Numbered from the stretch's first letter, positions 1 through 13,472 are shown. The stretch: 64,000 nt of DNA from Owenia fusiformis (GCA_903813345.2 CAIIXF020000008.1:2615341-2679340), one strand, 5' to 3'. Notes: generated by a model not told the origin, from the letters alone. Numbers and translations: made by a program.

Positions 1-1
1 G

Positions 2-3000
2 CTTTGTAACAGTTGTCCAAAAGTTGGTTCTAAGTCATTTCTGTATGTTGTGAATATGAAGTTGACAAATCCAATATCTGAGGACCAGAACACCAGAGGG
101 CGCCAGCTGTATCTTCCTGAGGAAGCAGCATGTAACATTGGTATCCTAACCTCTAAGGAGATAACAAAGGTATTTATTAATATTGATCATATTTGATATG
201 GTTTTGAGTGAGTGAGCTTAGTAAAATTTAATGAGTGAATTCCAATTTGAAATTAACTGTATAAAACTTGTGAATAACCCAGATGCGAGTAGAAATAATA
301 TTGATTAACGTCATTAAAAATTAAAAATTCAGTCAAAGTAATATCATATTTGAAATCTACTTGTAAAATTACACGTAGAAATGTGGTTTTAAAAAGTGTT
401 TATCAACTTTGAAAAATTAATTTTCTTTGAAAATGTGACTTCTAGCTCGGGGAGATTCCCCATAGACCCCATGCTATAAAATCCCGAAAAATGAAATATC
501 TTTTCTTTTAGTGGACAGATAATATTTTGCTTTACTGGACATATTTTCATTAGTATAAGTATTAGACACATAAGGGTTATTTGAAAATCGAGCCACTTAA
601 ATTGATAATATTCAAGTTTAAGGGAACTTTCTTATATACCTGCCATGTTAATTGACCCGAATCAGCCACCTGGTGGTGAAACCGGTAACTACCTACTCGC
701 ATTTGGGTAATTGTGAGTGTTCATTTGCAGTGAATTTGAATAGAACGATAAGATGCTTGCTGAATATCGTCATAATATATTCACATTTTCTAGATCCCGC
801 AGATCCCAGTGTTCACAAGATCAGGTGAAGTCTCTGTGGTGATAGATCTCTATACATCACAATTCACGCTGACTGACTCTGAATTCACACGGCTAGAGAA
901 CATACATCGCTACTTCTTCAAGAGTGTTCTGAGGTTGGAGAAACAGCCCATGGTGTTTGGACCCTCTGAAGCTAAATGTGGCTTCCTAGTTGTACCACTT
1001 ACAACAGGTAGGTTTGATGAAGGGATGTGATGGATATGGTTCAATACTAGAACTGTAGAATATATGTTTAATTAATTCCACTTTATTTCCGAGTGTTATT
1101 TTCATCAATCTTGACCATTGATATCAATGGGAATTTGACGGATTTTAGCAAACTTTGACCTCATTTTGCAAATATGAACCTAAATTTTCAATGTTCATGT
1201 TTTAACTGCATTGATTGTAGTTGCGTCTAAAGTGGATATTGACTGGAATTTTGTCAGCAGAATCGAGGCAAACCAAGCAAGTCCCCGTCGAGTCAACATC
1301 TACGACAAAGACAGAGAGACATTTGTCTTCAATAAAGAAGACTTCAACGATGCTGTTGTCATGCCAGCCTATCGCAACTTTGACCAACCACAATATTTTT
1401 ACGTGGCGGAAATCCGACATGATCTCACTCCTGCAAGTCCATTCCCTTCCCCTGATCTCTATGATACGTTTGCCCATTACTATTGCAACAAGTACCACCT
1501 GACAATAACCAGTTTCGATCAGCCATTACTTGACGTGGATCACACGTCTGCTCGATTAAATCTCCTCACACCACGCTATATTAACCAGAAAGGTGTTGCC
1601 TTGCCAACCAGTAGCGCAGAGACACGTCGTGCAAAGCGTGAGAATCTCCAGCAGAAACAGATTCTGGTGCCAGAGTTGTGTGATATTCACCCCGTTCCTG
1701 CATCCATGTGGAGGAAAGTTGTGTGCCTTCCAGCAATATTATATCGTCTCAACTACCTCCTGATTGCTGAAGAACTTCGCTATTTGATTGCTACTGAGGT
1801 AGGAATGGGAGTAGCACATGTCCCCGATTCCCACAACTTCACTCCATTAGACTTTGGCTTCAGCGAAACCACAGAACATAAGGAAAATGAATCAAGTGAA
1901 CCAATAAGTCTGTCTACTGGAAACAATGATAAAAGCAGAATCGATGAGGGCAAGACTACTAATGACAAGGCTGTGAATGGAGGAGTGGGTACTGATGTTA
2001 ATGAGAAAGTGAGTAGGGAAGAAAGCAGCAAGAAAGATGTTGACAGTAGTGCTACTGGTAATGTAGTAAATGGGAAACTTGATGCAGTTCCTGAACAATG
2101 CTACAACAACAAAGATTCTACCTCTACAATAGAGCCACCAGAACATTCCATTGAAAACACTGTTGAAGATAAACAGAAACGAGATGAGAAAATGTCTAAG
2201 CCAGAGGACTTTAAAATAACTGGACAAAATGATGTGCCTAATATTAAACATGTTGTTAATAACAGTGAAGATTTACATGAAGATGAGCTAGATAATGTTG
2301 ACCAAAATATGCAATGTGATAAGTTTGTTACACCTAATGCTACCTCAAATGATGGTGTTGAACGATCAGAAGAAAAAGCTAACTGTGATATGATAATTAG
2401 AGAGAATGGGATGCCGGCAATCTCAGTTGATAATATACATACTAACGGTGCAGATTACGAGAAGTCTACTAAGACTAAAGCAAGAGATGCAATGCAGAAA
2501 CCAAGTGAACCACCAATGAAGATCCTCCCAAGCACTCGGTTTGATTTCGAAGTTGATCTCGATAATTTCATTGGACCAAATCCATGCACCATATTACAAA
2601 CTCTTACAATGTCAAATGCCAATGATTTCTTCAACCTTGAAAGACTGGAGACAATTGGTGATTCTTTCCTGAAGTTTGCTATCACTGTGTACCTTTACTG
2701 TACTTACCCAGGCATTCATGAAGGTAAACTCAGCTACCTGCGAAGCAAACAAGTCAGCAACTTCAACCTGTATCGCTTAGGGAAAAGGACCCTATTCCCG
2801 GAAATAATGGTCGCATCAAAATTCGAACCCTCTGAGAATTGGTTGCCACCTGGCTATTACGTTAAAACTGACACTCGGCTTCTGTTCCACGAAGATAATG
2901 ATCTCAAGCCTGAACCCAGTGATTTCCCTAGTAACCTACTAAGTGAATTCACTCCCAAAGTGAACACAATTGATAGCCTAACAGCAGATAGATCTGATAG

Positions 3001-6000
3001 TGATAACACAGCGCAACAATTGCGCTACGACCGAGAGCTGGCAGCGCTCACTTTTGCTACCTCTGAGGATAAATCCGAACGTGTTTTGGAGCAAGATATC
3101 ACGCCCCATACCAAAAAGTGCCTTATACCATATAACCTGCAGACACAGCATAGTCTACCTGATAAAAGTATAGCCGATTGTACAGAGGCCCTGATTGGCT
3201 GTTATTTGACGACGATGGGCCAGCATGCTGCACTATTGTTCATGTCCTGGTTGGGACTTTATGTTCTACCCGAGGTGCAACCTGCCAAAGCTACAGATAC
3301 TGCGCAAGGTACATGTACATTACTTTTTTATAATACCTAGAATAGGTAAGATATTGGTTTGATATTGACATTTTTGTATTGTTTTTTATGATGTGAATTG
3401 TAAAACTAAGTAAGGTGTCTAAATGCTGATTCACCATTAACTTGAATATCACTTCATAAAATAAAGATTGTTTATTTCCTTAATTTAAAGAAATTAACTT
3501 CTTTTTCAATTGACAACTGAAAATTGTACACCATTTCCTGATTACCACTGACATATTTCAGCTTCTAAGCCCAGAACCATCCGTGAGAGATATGGCAAGC
3601 TTGCCCAACCAGCTTCTCCTGTCCTCCTCCATGTACAGGACCATGAGAGCATTCTACAGCACCAGTTCAGGAGCTGCCAGGGCTTTGAAGAGAAGATTGG
3701 CTATACATTCAAAGACAAGTCCTACCTCCTACAGGCATTTACACATGCCTCTTACCATTATAACAGGATTACTGATTGCTATCAAAGGTATGGATCTGTA
3801 TTTTGTAAATAATATAGATTATAATGGAAAGTTGGCATACATGGGTGTCTACACTTAGCAATACTCACGATTTGAGTCAAATACAGAAAATATTGTACCC
3901 GAGAAGTCTGTATTATATGAGGTACATTTTTTAAAAGGAAATGATGTTTAAGATGTTAAGGGGGAAAGTTCTATATCCCATGGTATAAAAATGGACATAT
4001 ATTTATGTCTAGTGGGCCAATCAGATTGGATTGGATTAAAGTGATATTGCAATAATCAATGACCTAAATTTTCTGATTATTTCCTTTGTGCTTTCTCTTA
4101 AAGACTAGAGTTCCTCGGCGATGCAGTTTTAGATTACGTCATCACTCGCCATCTATATGAAGACCCTAGAAAACACAATCCTGGAATTCTGACAGATCTA
4201 CGCTCTGCTCTTGTAAACAACAACATATTTGCGGCATTGGCTGTCAAGTGGGACTATTACAAATACTTCAAGGCTGTCTCTCCAGAGCTGTTCAATGTCA
4301 TCAATAGATTTGTTGAGTCCCAGAAAGAGAAGAATGATGAGATATGTTTTGATGAGGTAAGACATGATTTTTTCTTCAGAGTGAAATTGACTGGATTTAA
4401 TTTCATTTGGTTTTATATTTGAAGTATATTGGTCAATTTTAACACAATGTTGGATGAAATTATCCCATTAAACATATAAAGCCCAATATACGCAAATGAG
4501 TGGTGACAAATTGTTATAGTCTTCAACTTTTTTGTTGACAATGTTTGGCAGGTGGTGGTTGGCATTTGGAATGTAACAAATGGCATGTACAGTCGAAATG
4601 TTGACACATGCGCAGACCTCTATTTAGTGATATTTACATTTTAAATATGGCGGCCAATCCGATGTCTGACGACCCTTACAAAGAATCTAGGCAGTGTGCA
4701 ATTTTACCTCCTGTGAAATAACAATTGGAATTTAGTAGTTGTTTTGTGTTTTATTATCATTCTGCATCGTAATTCTATGTGATGTGGTGTTGAAATGTCA
4801 GTAGAAATACATATCCATACGATAATCGAGTGAATCAGATAACAGATTTTTCGAAAACACGTCTCGTGCTAAGCGTGTAAAAACTTGTATTAACATGCTC
4901 AAAAGTGCCAATGTGAACATCAATGTCAAGCTAAATCAATGTTGTGTCTAAAACAGGTACCTGATCTACTCAAAACAGCTTGTCATTCACGTATACACGC
5001 TTAGCAAACACGGCGAAATGATCTGAATCTTGGAATTTCGTTTGAGAGCTAGTAATGTTTGCTCCGGTCTTCGTCATAAGTGTTCATCAGACTTCACGCA
5101 TGCTCAGGAGAAAAACCATCAACCAATCACGTTTATAAATCAATTTTGCGCATGCGCCTTACAACGGTAAAGAAATTTGTATTTATAAACGAACCAATTT
5201 GAGATAACCCGATATCAGTCGGAGAAATCTGACGATCTACGAAACTCACTTCAAAAAATCAAATGCGGACTGACGGCGTATTCTACTATGTTTGGATCTA
5301 AGATTTTCAGCATAGATAAAGTCTTTTATGATCTTTCGAATGAGGTAAGTCTCTAGTTCGAAAGACAATCGTATCAACTTGAACAAAAGTTGAGTTTTGA
5401 CGAAAAATTTTAACATGCGCAGAAGTCCCATTTTCGTTGTACCATATTGACTGTGTAGTGATATTTTGCATGTTAATGCCTTGTACGATAAATGAGACAT
5501 TTTATTTTGTAGTATTTCAACGAGAATGATGATACAGAGGAGGAAGAAAACTCTGAGGACCTTGAAATTCCCAAAGCTCTAGGTGATATATTTGAATCTG
5601 TAGCTGGTGCCATATTCCTTGATAGTGGCATGTCTCTAGACAAGGTGTGGAGTGTTTACTACAGGATCATGAAGCCACACATAGGTACGGGAATATTAAT
5701 GATTTTTTGCCTCAAATAGTCCACTCATCTAACTGTCCATTGATCTGTCCATCTGTCTGTATTGGAATAATAATGGTTTTTGGCCCACATGGGAGCCTGA
5801 GGAATCACCCACTTATTATCTGTGTCCATCAATCTGTCCATTCATCAACAATTTTCCAACAAACAAAAAATGTCTATTGTCATAACTAAAGCTCATATCC
5901 ATTTTATGGGCTCCATAGTGGTAATCTACATCATTGACTCCGACCTTTTCACAATATACAGACTCACCACATGAGCTCAAGAAATTATGCTAATTTTGCA

Positions 6001-6614
6001 AGGTTAATTTCTTAAATCAATTGTACTAAGATGTAAATGTCTTTGTGAAACTCAAGAACGTGTCATAATTTATTTAAGACTGATCTTTTGTATTTGTAGA
6101 TCAGTATACAGAGAAAATACCAAAGTCACCAGTAAGAGAGCTGCTTGAGTTGGAACCTGAAACAACCAAGTTTGAGTAAGCAATCTTCAATAACAGAACT
6201 CCTGATTGGTTTTCTAAAGTACTTTTCTAAAGTTGAGAAAAATTGTAAGATCAAAATTTTCCTGAAAAAAGACAAGAATTATTTTGTTTTCCAGATATTT
6301 CCCTTACTTATCCACTTTACCAGCAGCCATCCTATTAATGTATCAGTAACCATAACAACGCACTGTATCCTAGTGATTTTATCCTCAGATTTATTTGTTA
6401 CAGGAAGCCTGATCGAACTATTGAGGGTAAGATTCGAGTGACAGTTAATGTGGTAGGAAAGGGCAAGTTCACTGGGGTGGGACGCAGTTATCGTATAGCG
6501 AAGGCCTCCGCAGCCAAACGAGCACTGAAAGGAATCAGACAAGCAGAGTTAGAGATGAGAAAGCAAATGTTGAAGCAACAAGCAATGTTTGAACTGACAT
6601 TTGGTGAACAGTAG
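2..6614 (+). CDS. dicer1: Dicer, 3' part of gene (eight exons, 5' end outside window)
   Basis: Dicer cuts double-stranded RNA into miRNA/siRNA duplexes. My exons are 2-169, 794-1007, 1221-3308, 3562-3787, 4104-4356, 5513-5684, 6100-6175 and 6404-6614. All have GT..AG borders and the phases join into one frame of 1135 residues ending in TAG. Seen in order: the linker/platform region before PAZ; a PAZ domain ([22 protein letters not shown]) early in the 2.1-kb exon; a ~250-residue polar, acidic linker; RNase IIIa with [13 protein letters not shown] and DCTEALIG (E604, D608, D780, E783 of this partial chain); RNase IIIb with [13 protein letters not shown] and [12 protein letters not shown] (E901, D905, D1008, E1011); and a C-terminal dsRBD in the last exon. 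All four metal ligands are present in both RNase III domains, so the enzyme should be active. The helicase and earlier exons lie to the left. The largest intron, 4357-5512, shows no gene. The animal Dicer assignment is firm. Dicer-1 versus Dicer-2 cannot be settled without the helicase, though the miRNA type fits best. Confidence 0.96.
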
Positions 6615-7146
6615 TACAATAGAATGTTCAGATGAATCAAAAAGTGTGGAAAAACAATGAAATAACATGCAGTGAAATAATATACTAGTATGTATTGTAA
6701 TATATGCCCTAATGACATCTGGGGAAATGGTCTCTTGGAAACTAACATGCTGAGATTAAACCTGTGATGAACCATAGCCTTGGAATAGAGATAAGAAACC
6801 AGAAATAGAAATGTAGAAAAATTAATGAATGCAACACAGATGTATACTGGAGATAAAAGGGAGGATGTATACCCAGGGGGCTTTGTGCACAATTCATTTT
6901 GCATTCAATCCCTAATATATTTAATGGAATCAATTTTTGTTTTATGAGTTTTATGATATCAATGCCACAACTGGTTATAGGTTCCATTGTATATCATAGT
7001 ATTTGTGTATGTGTAATATACTGCAATGATTGAGGACAATGAACTGAGGGGGTATGTCAAAGAATGTGTTCTATAACTGTGATAGAAAGGGGTCTCCCTA
7101 GAATTGAAGAAACTTAGGACTGCACCTAACATCCGCTGAAGACTTG
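6615..7146. other. Dicer 3' UTR / flank
   Basis: AT-rich DNA after the Dicer stop codon. No second gene is seen. The first clear AATAAA on the plus strand that I noticed downstream is at 7534-7539, so the 3' UTR may run through the minisatellite that follows. The cleavage site cannot be fixed from sequence. Confidence 0.4.
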
Positions 7147-7540
7147 CACTCAGCTTAAAACCCATTTGCGCTCAATTGAAATTTACACCCAATTGAAAAC
7201 CTATTTGTCCATTTGAAATGTACACCCAACTGAAAACCCCATTTGCACACACTTGAAATTTACACCCAATTGAAAACCCATGTGTGGCCAATTGGAATTT
7301 ACACCCAATGGAAAACCCATTTACACCCAATTGATATATATACCCACTTGAAAACCCATTTGCAAATCCAAATTCACACCCACTTGAAAACCCATTTCCA
7401 CTCAACTGAAAACCCATTTGCAGCCAATGGATATTAACTCCCAATTGAAAACCCATTTGGACTCAACTTAAAACCCATTTGCAGTCAATTGGTATTTACA
7501 CCCAATTGAAAACCCATTTGCAGCTAATTGAAAAATAAAA
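7147..7540. repeat. Minisatellite, ~19/38-bp unit, just 3' of Dicer
   Basis: About ten imperfect copies of a unit close to ACCCAATTGAAAACCCATTT, alternating with AATTGAAATTTACACCCA. The basic period is near 19 bp, often doubled. Both strands have open frames through it (HTHLKTHL-like on plus, GFQLGVN-like on minus) only because the period contains no stop codon. The unit contains the palindrome CAATTG. Confidence 0.85.
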
Positions 7541-8235
7541 TCCTCATAAACTTGTAATATTTTAAGCAACTTTGGTCAGAATCTATAGATATTACAATTA
7601 ATTGGCTGCATAGAAACAAATTGTAAACAATAAGAGTCACTAGTTGCAGTTTGCACACCTGATCAGTACATGATCAGTTTCCTGGTTTTATATCATTTTG
7701 TTCTACTTTTCTGCTATATTCATGTGATCATGAATGCAAAATAGCAGTATTAGGAAATAGAAACGCCATAGTGTAGTTAGTTGTGCATTCACATTATCAT
7801 AGTACAGTTTAAACATATAAACAGACTCTTTCTTGAGTAGATACATGTATAGTATATTTCCCACAGGATATTTCCTATATCCAATGTCTATACAGTATAT
7901 GCACTATACTTAGAAAATTATGTATGGAATCTCCTAGATATTTATTTGACAGTGGTAGCTAACCAGTAACCATACACATGACTAGCAAGCATTCATTAAT
8001 TTTTTATAGCTTGATTCAAAGTGCTCGTATAATGTGAGGAAGTTTGATTAAGTTAGTGATTGTATGGTTTGGTTGTGTATGTCATAGATATCTTGCCTTG
8101 TATAGTATGCATGTCATCATTCATTGTTTCCATACTATGATCATACTTTGCTTATAGCCAGTATGGAAACAGATATGCTGACATCATGACAGGCAGGCAT
8201 AAAATGGGCTTACCACATTATTAAGGGCATAGCAA
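7541..8235. other. Intergenic, no feature seen
   Basis: AT-rich single-copy-looking DNA with short ORFs only. I see no splice-supported exon or terminal inverted repeat. Confidence 0.5.
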
Positions 8236-8560
8236 TGACCCTAAAATAGGCAATGCAAACTTTAGTAGATGAGGTAAATCTTAAATAGGTGAGGCAAAAC
8301 TTGAATTGATAATGCAAAACTTATATAGGCGAAGCAAAAAGGATATTATACTACTAGAGGGAAAATTTTTTCACAGTTTCAATTGTAAAAGAAATGTTGT
8401 TTTGTAATCTTTTTTTTATTTTACCATCTTGAGATGTTTTTTCTATGAAATGTTGGTGAGGCATGCGCAATTGCCTAACCGGGGCTCATAGTTAGGCAAT
8501 TGCATCACCAGGCTCAAAGTTAGGCAATTGCCTCACCAGGCTCATAGTTAGCTACACTCA
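8236..8560. repeat. Dispersed repeat with tandem GGCAATTGCC palindromes
   Basis: The left half (8236-8350) carries repeats of GAGGCAAAACTT / TATAGGCGAAGCAAAA. The right half (8455-8550) has three tandem ~35-bp units centred on the palindrome GGCAATTGCC, followed by TCACCAGGCTCATAGTTAG. A second, degraded member is at about 27085-27260 (same GAGGCAAAACTTAATAGGCGAGGC block and GACAATTGCCTCGCC), so it is a dispersed family, probably a non-autonomous element. Confidence 0.6.
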
Positions 8561-9630
8561 TGACATGCATGACTTAATGTATTAATGCCAGAAGCGTTTT
8601 ATGGCTTGCCAACCCGATAATGATCATTTTGATGTCTCTTCTACTTGTTGTAAATACATTTTATTCATATGATTACTCCTTTTCAGTGTGTCATATGAAT
8701 TGTACATGTAAAGATATCATATTGTAATTCTATACTGGCTGAGTTTATATACTTTTTATATATCTTTGTACCAAATATCTGAATTAGCCAACATCAACTG
8801 AACGATTTTTTGCAGTTTTGACTTTTATAGAGATTTTTTGGTCTGTTGAATAGTTTTTAAAAAGTTCTCACAAGTTGATTTGGGATTGTGTTTTATTCAA
8901 GAATTTTCAATCGATCATATCAAAAACTGTGTAACAGATCAACTTGAAATATTGATATACTTAGAAACTTGGTCATACATTGTATTTGTTTGATTAATGA
9001 TGATGTTGTAGGTCGTAGGTTCCTGACTTTATAGACTGAATAAGAAGAAATGTCCCAAATGGAAATGACTGTTTACTTTTTGATGATCTTGAATTTTGTT
9101 TGTCAAGATACTTACATGTACGAATAACATCTTTCTTGTTGTAAAAGATGGCAGGGTAGTTGCAAAGCTCTATTACTATTGTAATAATCTTGATGAAATC
9201 AAGTGTTATTGTAAAATTAATCAATGCAGTGGATTGTAGATTAAATTAAACATTCATTCCAGATCAAATTCATGGCTGAAATTAAATTACGATTATAGCC
9301 CTCGCATGGTTAAAACCCCCATATAATTTCCTATCGCTCATATGATTCATATGTGTAAGTGTTAAAGGCCCCATGCAAAGTTTGATCAAAACTCCAGTAT
9401 GGACTAAAACAATTTAAACTTTACACAAGGCCTTTAAGTGGAATCAAGTTAAATGTAACATTCTACAAAAATCGGATTGCTTCCAACATTTTACACTTTA
9501 TGTCCCTTGCTGCCACTTTGGCAATGAAGGTCATATTTTGATATTGCTTGTCTCTATGAATACATTTTCACTGGACTTAATCGATTATTGCAACCAGTTA
9601 GACTGATCCAGGTGATGATATGTCAAAGCA
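8561..9630. other. Intergenic, no feature seen
   Basis: AT-rich DNA with no recognisable exon, RNA gene or terminal repeat. Confidence 0.5.
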
Positions 9631-9735
9631 TGATCCCTGGTGCACATGGAAGGCTCTATGGAGCACATCGTAGGCTCCATGGAGCACTTTCTAGGCTCCC
9701 TAGAGCACATTGTTTGGCTCCCTGGAGTACAATGT
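9631..9735. repeat. Short minisatellite, ~26-bp unit
   Basis: Four to five imperfect units of the form GGCTCCATGGAGCACATYGT. Each unit has the palindromic core CTCCATGGAG or CTCCCTAGAG, so the array can form small hairpins. Confidence 0.75.
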
Positions 9736-10280
9736 TTACCATAATTGGCTTATGTTGCTAACATGGGCCAATTAGCCATGTTTTCTTAGGGCTTTGTGTC
9801 TGATTGCAGTAAAAGTAAAAAATAAATGTATATGTATTAGTCAGTCAGTTCAAATGATTTTAAATAAGTAATGAATTATTATTATTTTGTAAAAATTCTG
9901 AATTCAGTATACATTCGAGAAGAGTATGCAAACCAACATCCACATTTAAAGTCTAATTTAAAAGTAGTGCTCAAAATTGTGATTGGAACACATACTTTAA
10001 TCTTAACTGAAGCATTTAAAATATCATGGAATAAGCATAATTACCTCAATAAAGTATATTTATGTGGACTTGCATTATATTATTTATAGTTTTATTTTGT
10101 TTTTATCTTGTAAGGGCTAACGATTGTAATTCTCATCCTCATAATCCTACATCTCACTCAAAATTCACTTTCTGAGAATACATTAAAGCTTGAAAAAATC
10201 CGCACTTATTAGCAGTATGACAAGTCCCAAATGGAATAAACTAATTAATTTTTGGGAATATTTAGGATGAGAATACTTGC
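9736..10280. other. Intergenic, no feature seen
   Basis: AT-rich DNA before the left edge of the segmental duplication. The 72-codon ORF at 9871-10089 has no family features. Confidence 0.45.
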
Positions 10281-10467
10281 TATTAGCCCTGTAACCATGT
10301 GTATGGTAACCTTAACCAGGATTGTCAAGCAGTGATCTAAGTGACAAGGGCAATATATCCCTGGGCATATTACAATAGAGATGGATCATGGTATACCCAT
10401 GAATGATGGGGAGGCTTAACATTTTGAAAATTCCATATTTAAATGAATTTTATATATTTCTTCTTGA

Positions 10468-10790
10468 ACAGAGCTTCTTTGTCCCTATACTAGGTACTTA
10501 GTATCATCAGCATATAAAATTTGATAGAAAAATCCGTCCGGTATTTGAGTTATTAAAGATTTTGTTTTTAACGAAAATGGAGACCATTTTGAAATTCAGC
10601 TGTCGTCTTGAAAATTTCTTCTTGCATGAGCAGAGCTCCAAATCCATCCACTGATATTTGAGTTATCAATGATTACATTTTTAACTACAACTGGTGGGTA
10701 TTTTGATAAATGGTGGCCATCTTGGAAATTTCCTCTTGAGCAGAGCTCCCTTTTCTCTATGGATCAGCATATAAAAGGACCAGGTGTAGT
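10468..10790 (+). repeat. Satellite family 'CCATTTTGAAATTC', two units
   Basis: Two ~145-bp units with the core ATGGAGACCATTTTGAAATT, then GAGCAGAGCTCC and ATCAGCATATAAA. Other arrays of the same family lie at 18530-18850, 31800-32430, 43190-43340 and, reversed, 60890-61950. This copy sits at the left edge of duplication unit A and recurs at the matching place in unit B. Confidence 0.75.
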
Positions 10791-11332
10791 ATGGCAAGTG
10801 ATTTTAGACGGTCATATCTTTCACCATGACTACTTTCTCATTAACACAATATGTTATCTTTTAAGTAAATGCTCAAGGATAATAAAAATATCAATAAAGC
10901 AATTCGAAAAATTATGAATAGGGAGTCAGGGACTCTATGTCAACATTTTTTTCAAAATGTTGAACCTATTTACTCAAAAGGGGATCTTCTTTTTCCGATT
11001 TTTATTGCATGAAAAAATTATTCAACAAGGGGTCCTACACGTCTTCAAAAGTTTTCGAAAGCTTGCCAAGTGTCCCAAATCAACTGCATACAGACTGGTT
11101 ATTTATGTATTACTACTTTGAGAGAGCATTTTAACCCATCTTGCGAGGTACGATAAGCGTTTCCTTGGAGAACCTTTTCGGAACTTTTTCAGAGGTCATA
11201 TCTTTCAATCTATAGTTTTGTATGTATATTTTCACAAATAGTGGTGCATTTTAAACTATATTTCATTTCGATTGGATGATTCAAATAACATTTAATATTC
11301 ATCTCTTCGTAAAATGGCGCCGCTTTACCATC

Positions 11333-12868
11333 CTATTGAGAGGCGTTGTTTGTTGGTGGTGGTCCTTGAAATGGGTTGGGTCCATCGCAGAACATGTATT
11401 CCACAACCTGCATGGGCATATTGTTGTCCTCGAACAACCCCAAAATGCCCTCCACGACCCCCACAGGGCAGCCTGTTTCCTTCCTAAACTCGTTGATCAT
11501 ACAAGACATACCCATACCAACAGAGTTCTTAGCGCTGAAGAAAGTCATAATAGAATAAATGATGTGCTGTGAATCCACTAGTACCAAGTGGATTTTCATT
11601 ATGTCTTAATTTGAGCGATTATGTAAAAGATGGATAGTAAGTTAATTTATAGATTCAATGACTCTTGTCTTCTATTTGTCTTCTAATTAAATTATATTGT
11701 AACTAGACAATAATAATAAAACGATTAAATTATAACAGGCACTTACAACTGGCAAACATCCAGGTCCAAATAACTTCTAAATTCATCATTCTTTATTATT
11801 AAACCAACACAGGTCTTTAGCATTCGGGGCAATCCGGTCATGGCTGTAAAGGAATTGCCTCTCAGACAAGCCGGAAGGGGTCGCCGCCCTTGTCCTTGTT
11901 CTCTTGGAGCTTAAAAGTAAAAATGATTATAACGATCTGTTAGGACATTGACACTGATTGTACATCGTTTATATACGTCCAGGAAGCCTGCATTACCTCA
12001 TTCTTTTTCCCGATCTAAGTATATATAAAATGTATGACAATACTTATAACTGATATAAAAACTATGTACTTTAGCTGTAAATGCTTCAGCGTAATGCTTT
12101 TGGAAAACAAACATGTAGTGCGATTAGCACCAAGAGTGCATTTTTAGAAACTTCATTTAAATAGCATTTCAGACACCCCAGGCCCATAACAGAATTATGC
12201 AAACATTATATGATACAGAAAATAACATTTTTATAGGTATTGATACTCACAGTTGTTATTCGGTTGTTCTGTTGTATAACCACTAACAAGGACACATCCC
12301 AACATAGCACTAAATGTAAATGAATAATTAAAAAATCAGAGAAACTTTTAGAAGACTAGATAATATTTTGCCAAATCCACATGTTAATATCTCAATACCA
12401 TTGCTCATCCTCAAATAATCATAACCTCATAACATATAGGTTCATATGTTTTAAAATTTATATGCCCTTCAACATTAGACTATAGAATAATTTTCTTAAA
12501 GGAAATTTCATCTAAATTCTCATTCTCAAGCCCTGAACGCAAAACGAATTGGGTTTGGGAGATAGGGTGAGTGACTCATGGGGCAAAGAACAAGGTATTT
12601 TATTTGATCAATGCGCAAAGCGTTTTTTAGTAAAGATATATAATGAAATCAAAATAAGATGTATGATTGATGCTTTTAAAATTTATTGTTTTATAATTTG
12701 AATGTTATACTATGTAATCTTGATATGTAATATGCCGCACTGGGACCTAAGGACCCATTTGCCACTGTTGTAAAAGTGTGTGCAAATAAATAAATAAATA
12801 AAAAAAAGTATCAAAGTAAAATGTCAAAACTGTCACTCCTCTTACCTGAGTATCAGAATCAACTTCAT
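11333..12868 (-). CDS. Secreted six-cysteine protein A (four exons), family not recognised
   Basis: Minus-strand gene built from four exons: 12868-12846 (ATG), 12309-12251, 11909-11747 and 11534-11333 (TAG). All introns are GT..AG and the phases join into 148 codons without a stop. The product starts with a signal peptide (MKLILILSAMLGCVLVSG), then a Pro/Gln/Arg-rich stretch (TTEQPNNNSPREQGQGRR), then a compact domain with six cysteines (PACLRG, LKTCVG, LDVCQF, MSCMIN, TGCPVG, MFCDGP) and a Pro-rich tail (NPFQGPPP). It is probably secreted and disulfide-bonded. I do not know the family. The paralogue in unit B keeps every exon boundary, all six cysteines and the TATA box. That conservation, with indels in whole codons, is the main evidence that the gene is real. 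Alternatives: it could have further 5' non-coding exons. Confidence 0.8.
12475..12812 (+). mobile_element. LINE 3' tail fragment ending in (TAAA)n
   Basis: Sequence absent from duplication unit B. It ends with GGGACCTAAGGACCCATTTG, a short 3' UTR and then AAATAAATAAATAAATAAA, the usual tail of a truncated non-LTR retrotransposon. No ORF with reverse transcriptase motifs remains. It lies inside intron 1 of six-cysteine gene A. Confidence 0.6.
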
Positions 12869-12930
12869 ATTTGCATTCTTTGAATCGTCTAGTTCGATCC
12901 AAGTTTTTATGATTTGAGTTGTTTTGAGGT

Positions 12931-12943
12931 TGATATTTATATT
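12931..12943 (-). promoter_or_regulatory. TATA box of six-cysteine gene A
   Basis: The minus strand reads CAATATAAATATCA about 65-75 bases upstream of the ATG. The same box, at nearly the same distance, is found at 27406-27417 in front of gene B. Transcription would start about 30 bases downstream, giving a short 5' UTR. Confidence 0.55.
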
Positions 12944-13472
12944 GACGATAGGGAAATCAAGGAAAATTAGCATTTTACAAATGTAACAAATTGCCAATTC
13001 ATAAAATCATATTTAATTGCTTTATTTCCTTTTTCTAAGTAAATGAGAAATATTGGTCTGTCGTCTGGTTCAATTTTGGCATTAGTTTGTCATTAAATAG
13101 ACACAATTTTAAAATGTAAATTATAGAACAATTTTAACATTGATAAAGCTATTTACTGTAGAAATTTTTGACAGTATATCCGAATCGTTTATTTTATTTA
13201 TCATTGAATCTGTCTATTTAGCTATTTTACAAAGTAATACATCATTACCAATCACTATATTTTCAATATTCTGATGAAAACATTTTGCAGGATAGCCTAA
13301 TTATCAGAAGCCTTCGTTAAAATATGTAATAAGTCATAATGGAATGACAATCATAATGTAGGAAGTTCGCACGTTTTGTAATAACTTCGTATTGGATCAA
13401 GGGCGTTACAATACCCGGGAATTTATCGGTTCGTCCAGTACTTGTTTGTGATAGCGCCCTCTGTAGGTCACT

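Noticed and set aside
1202-2685. Several antisense ORFs opposite Dicer
   Set aside because: Shadows of the long Dicer exon.
7172-7456. Repeat protein (GFQLGVN units, minus strand)
   Set aside because: A stop-free minisatellite read in frame; the plus strand is equally open.
10669-10917. 82-codon ORF matched at 18717-18980
   Set aside because: Satellite-derived sequence duplicated with the units; differences include frame-changing endings and no protein features.
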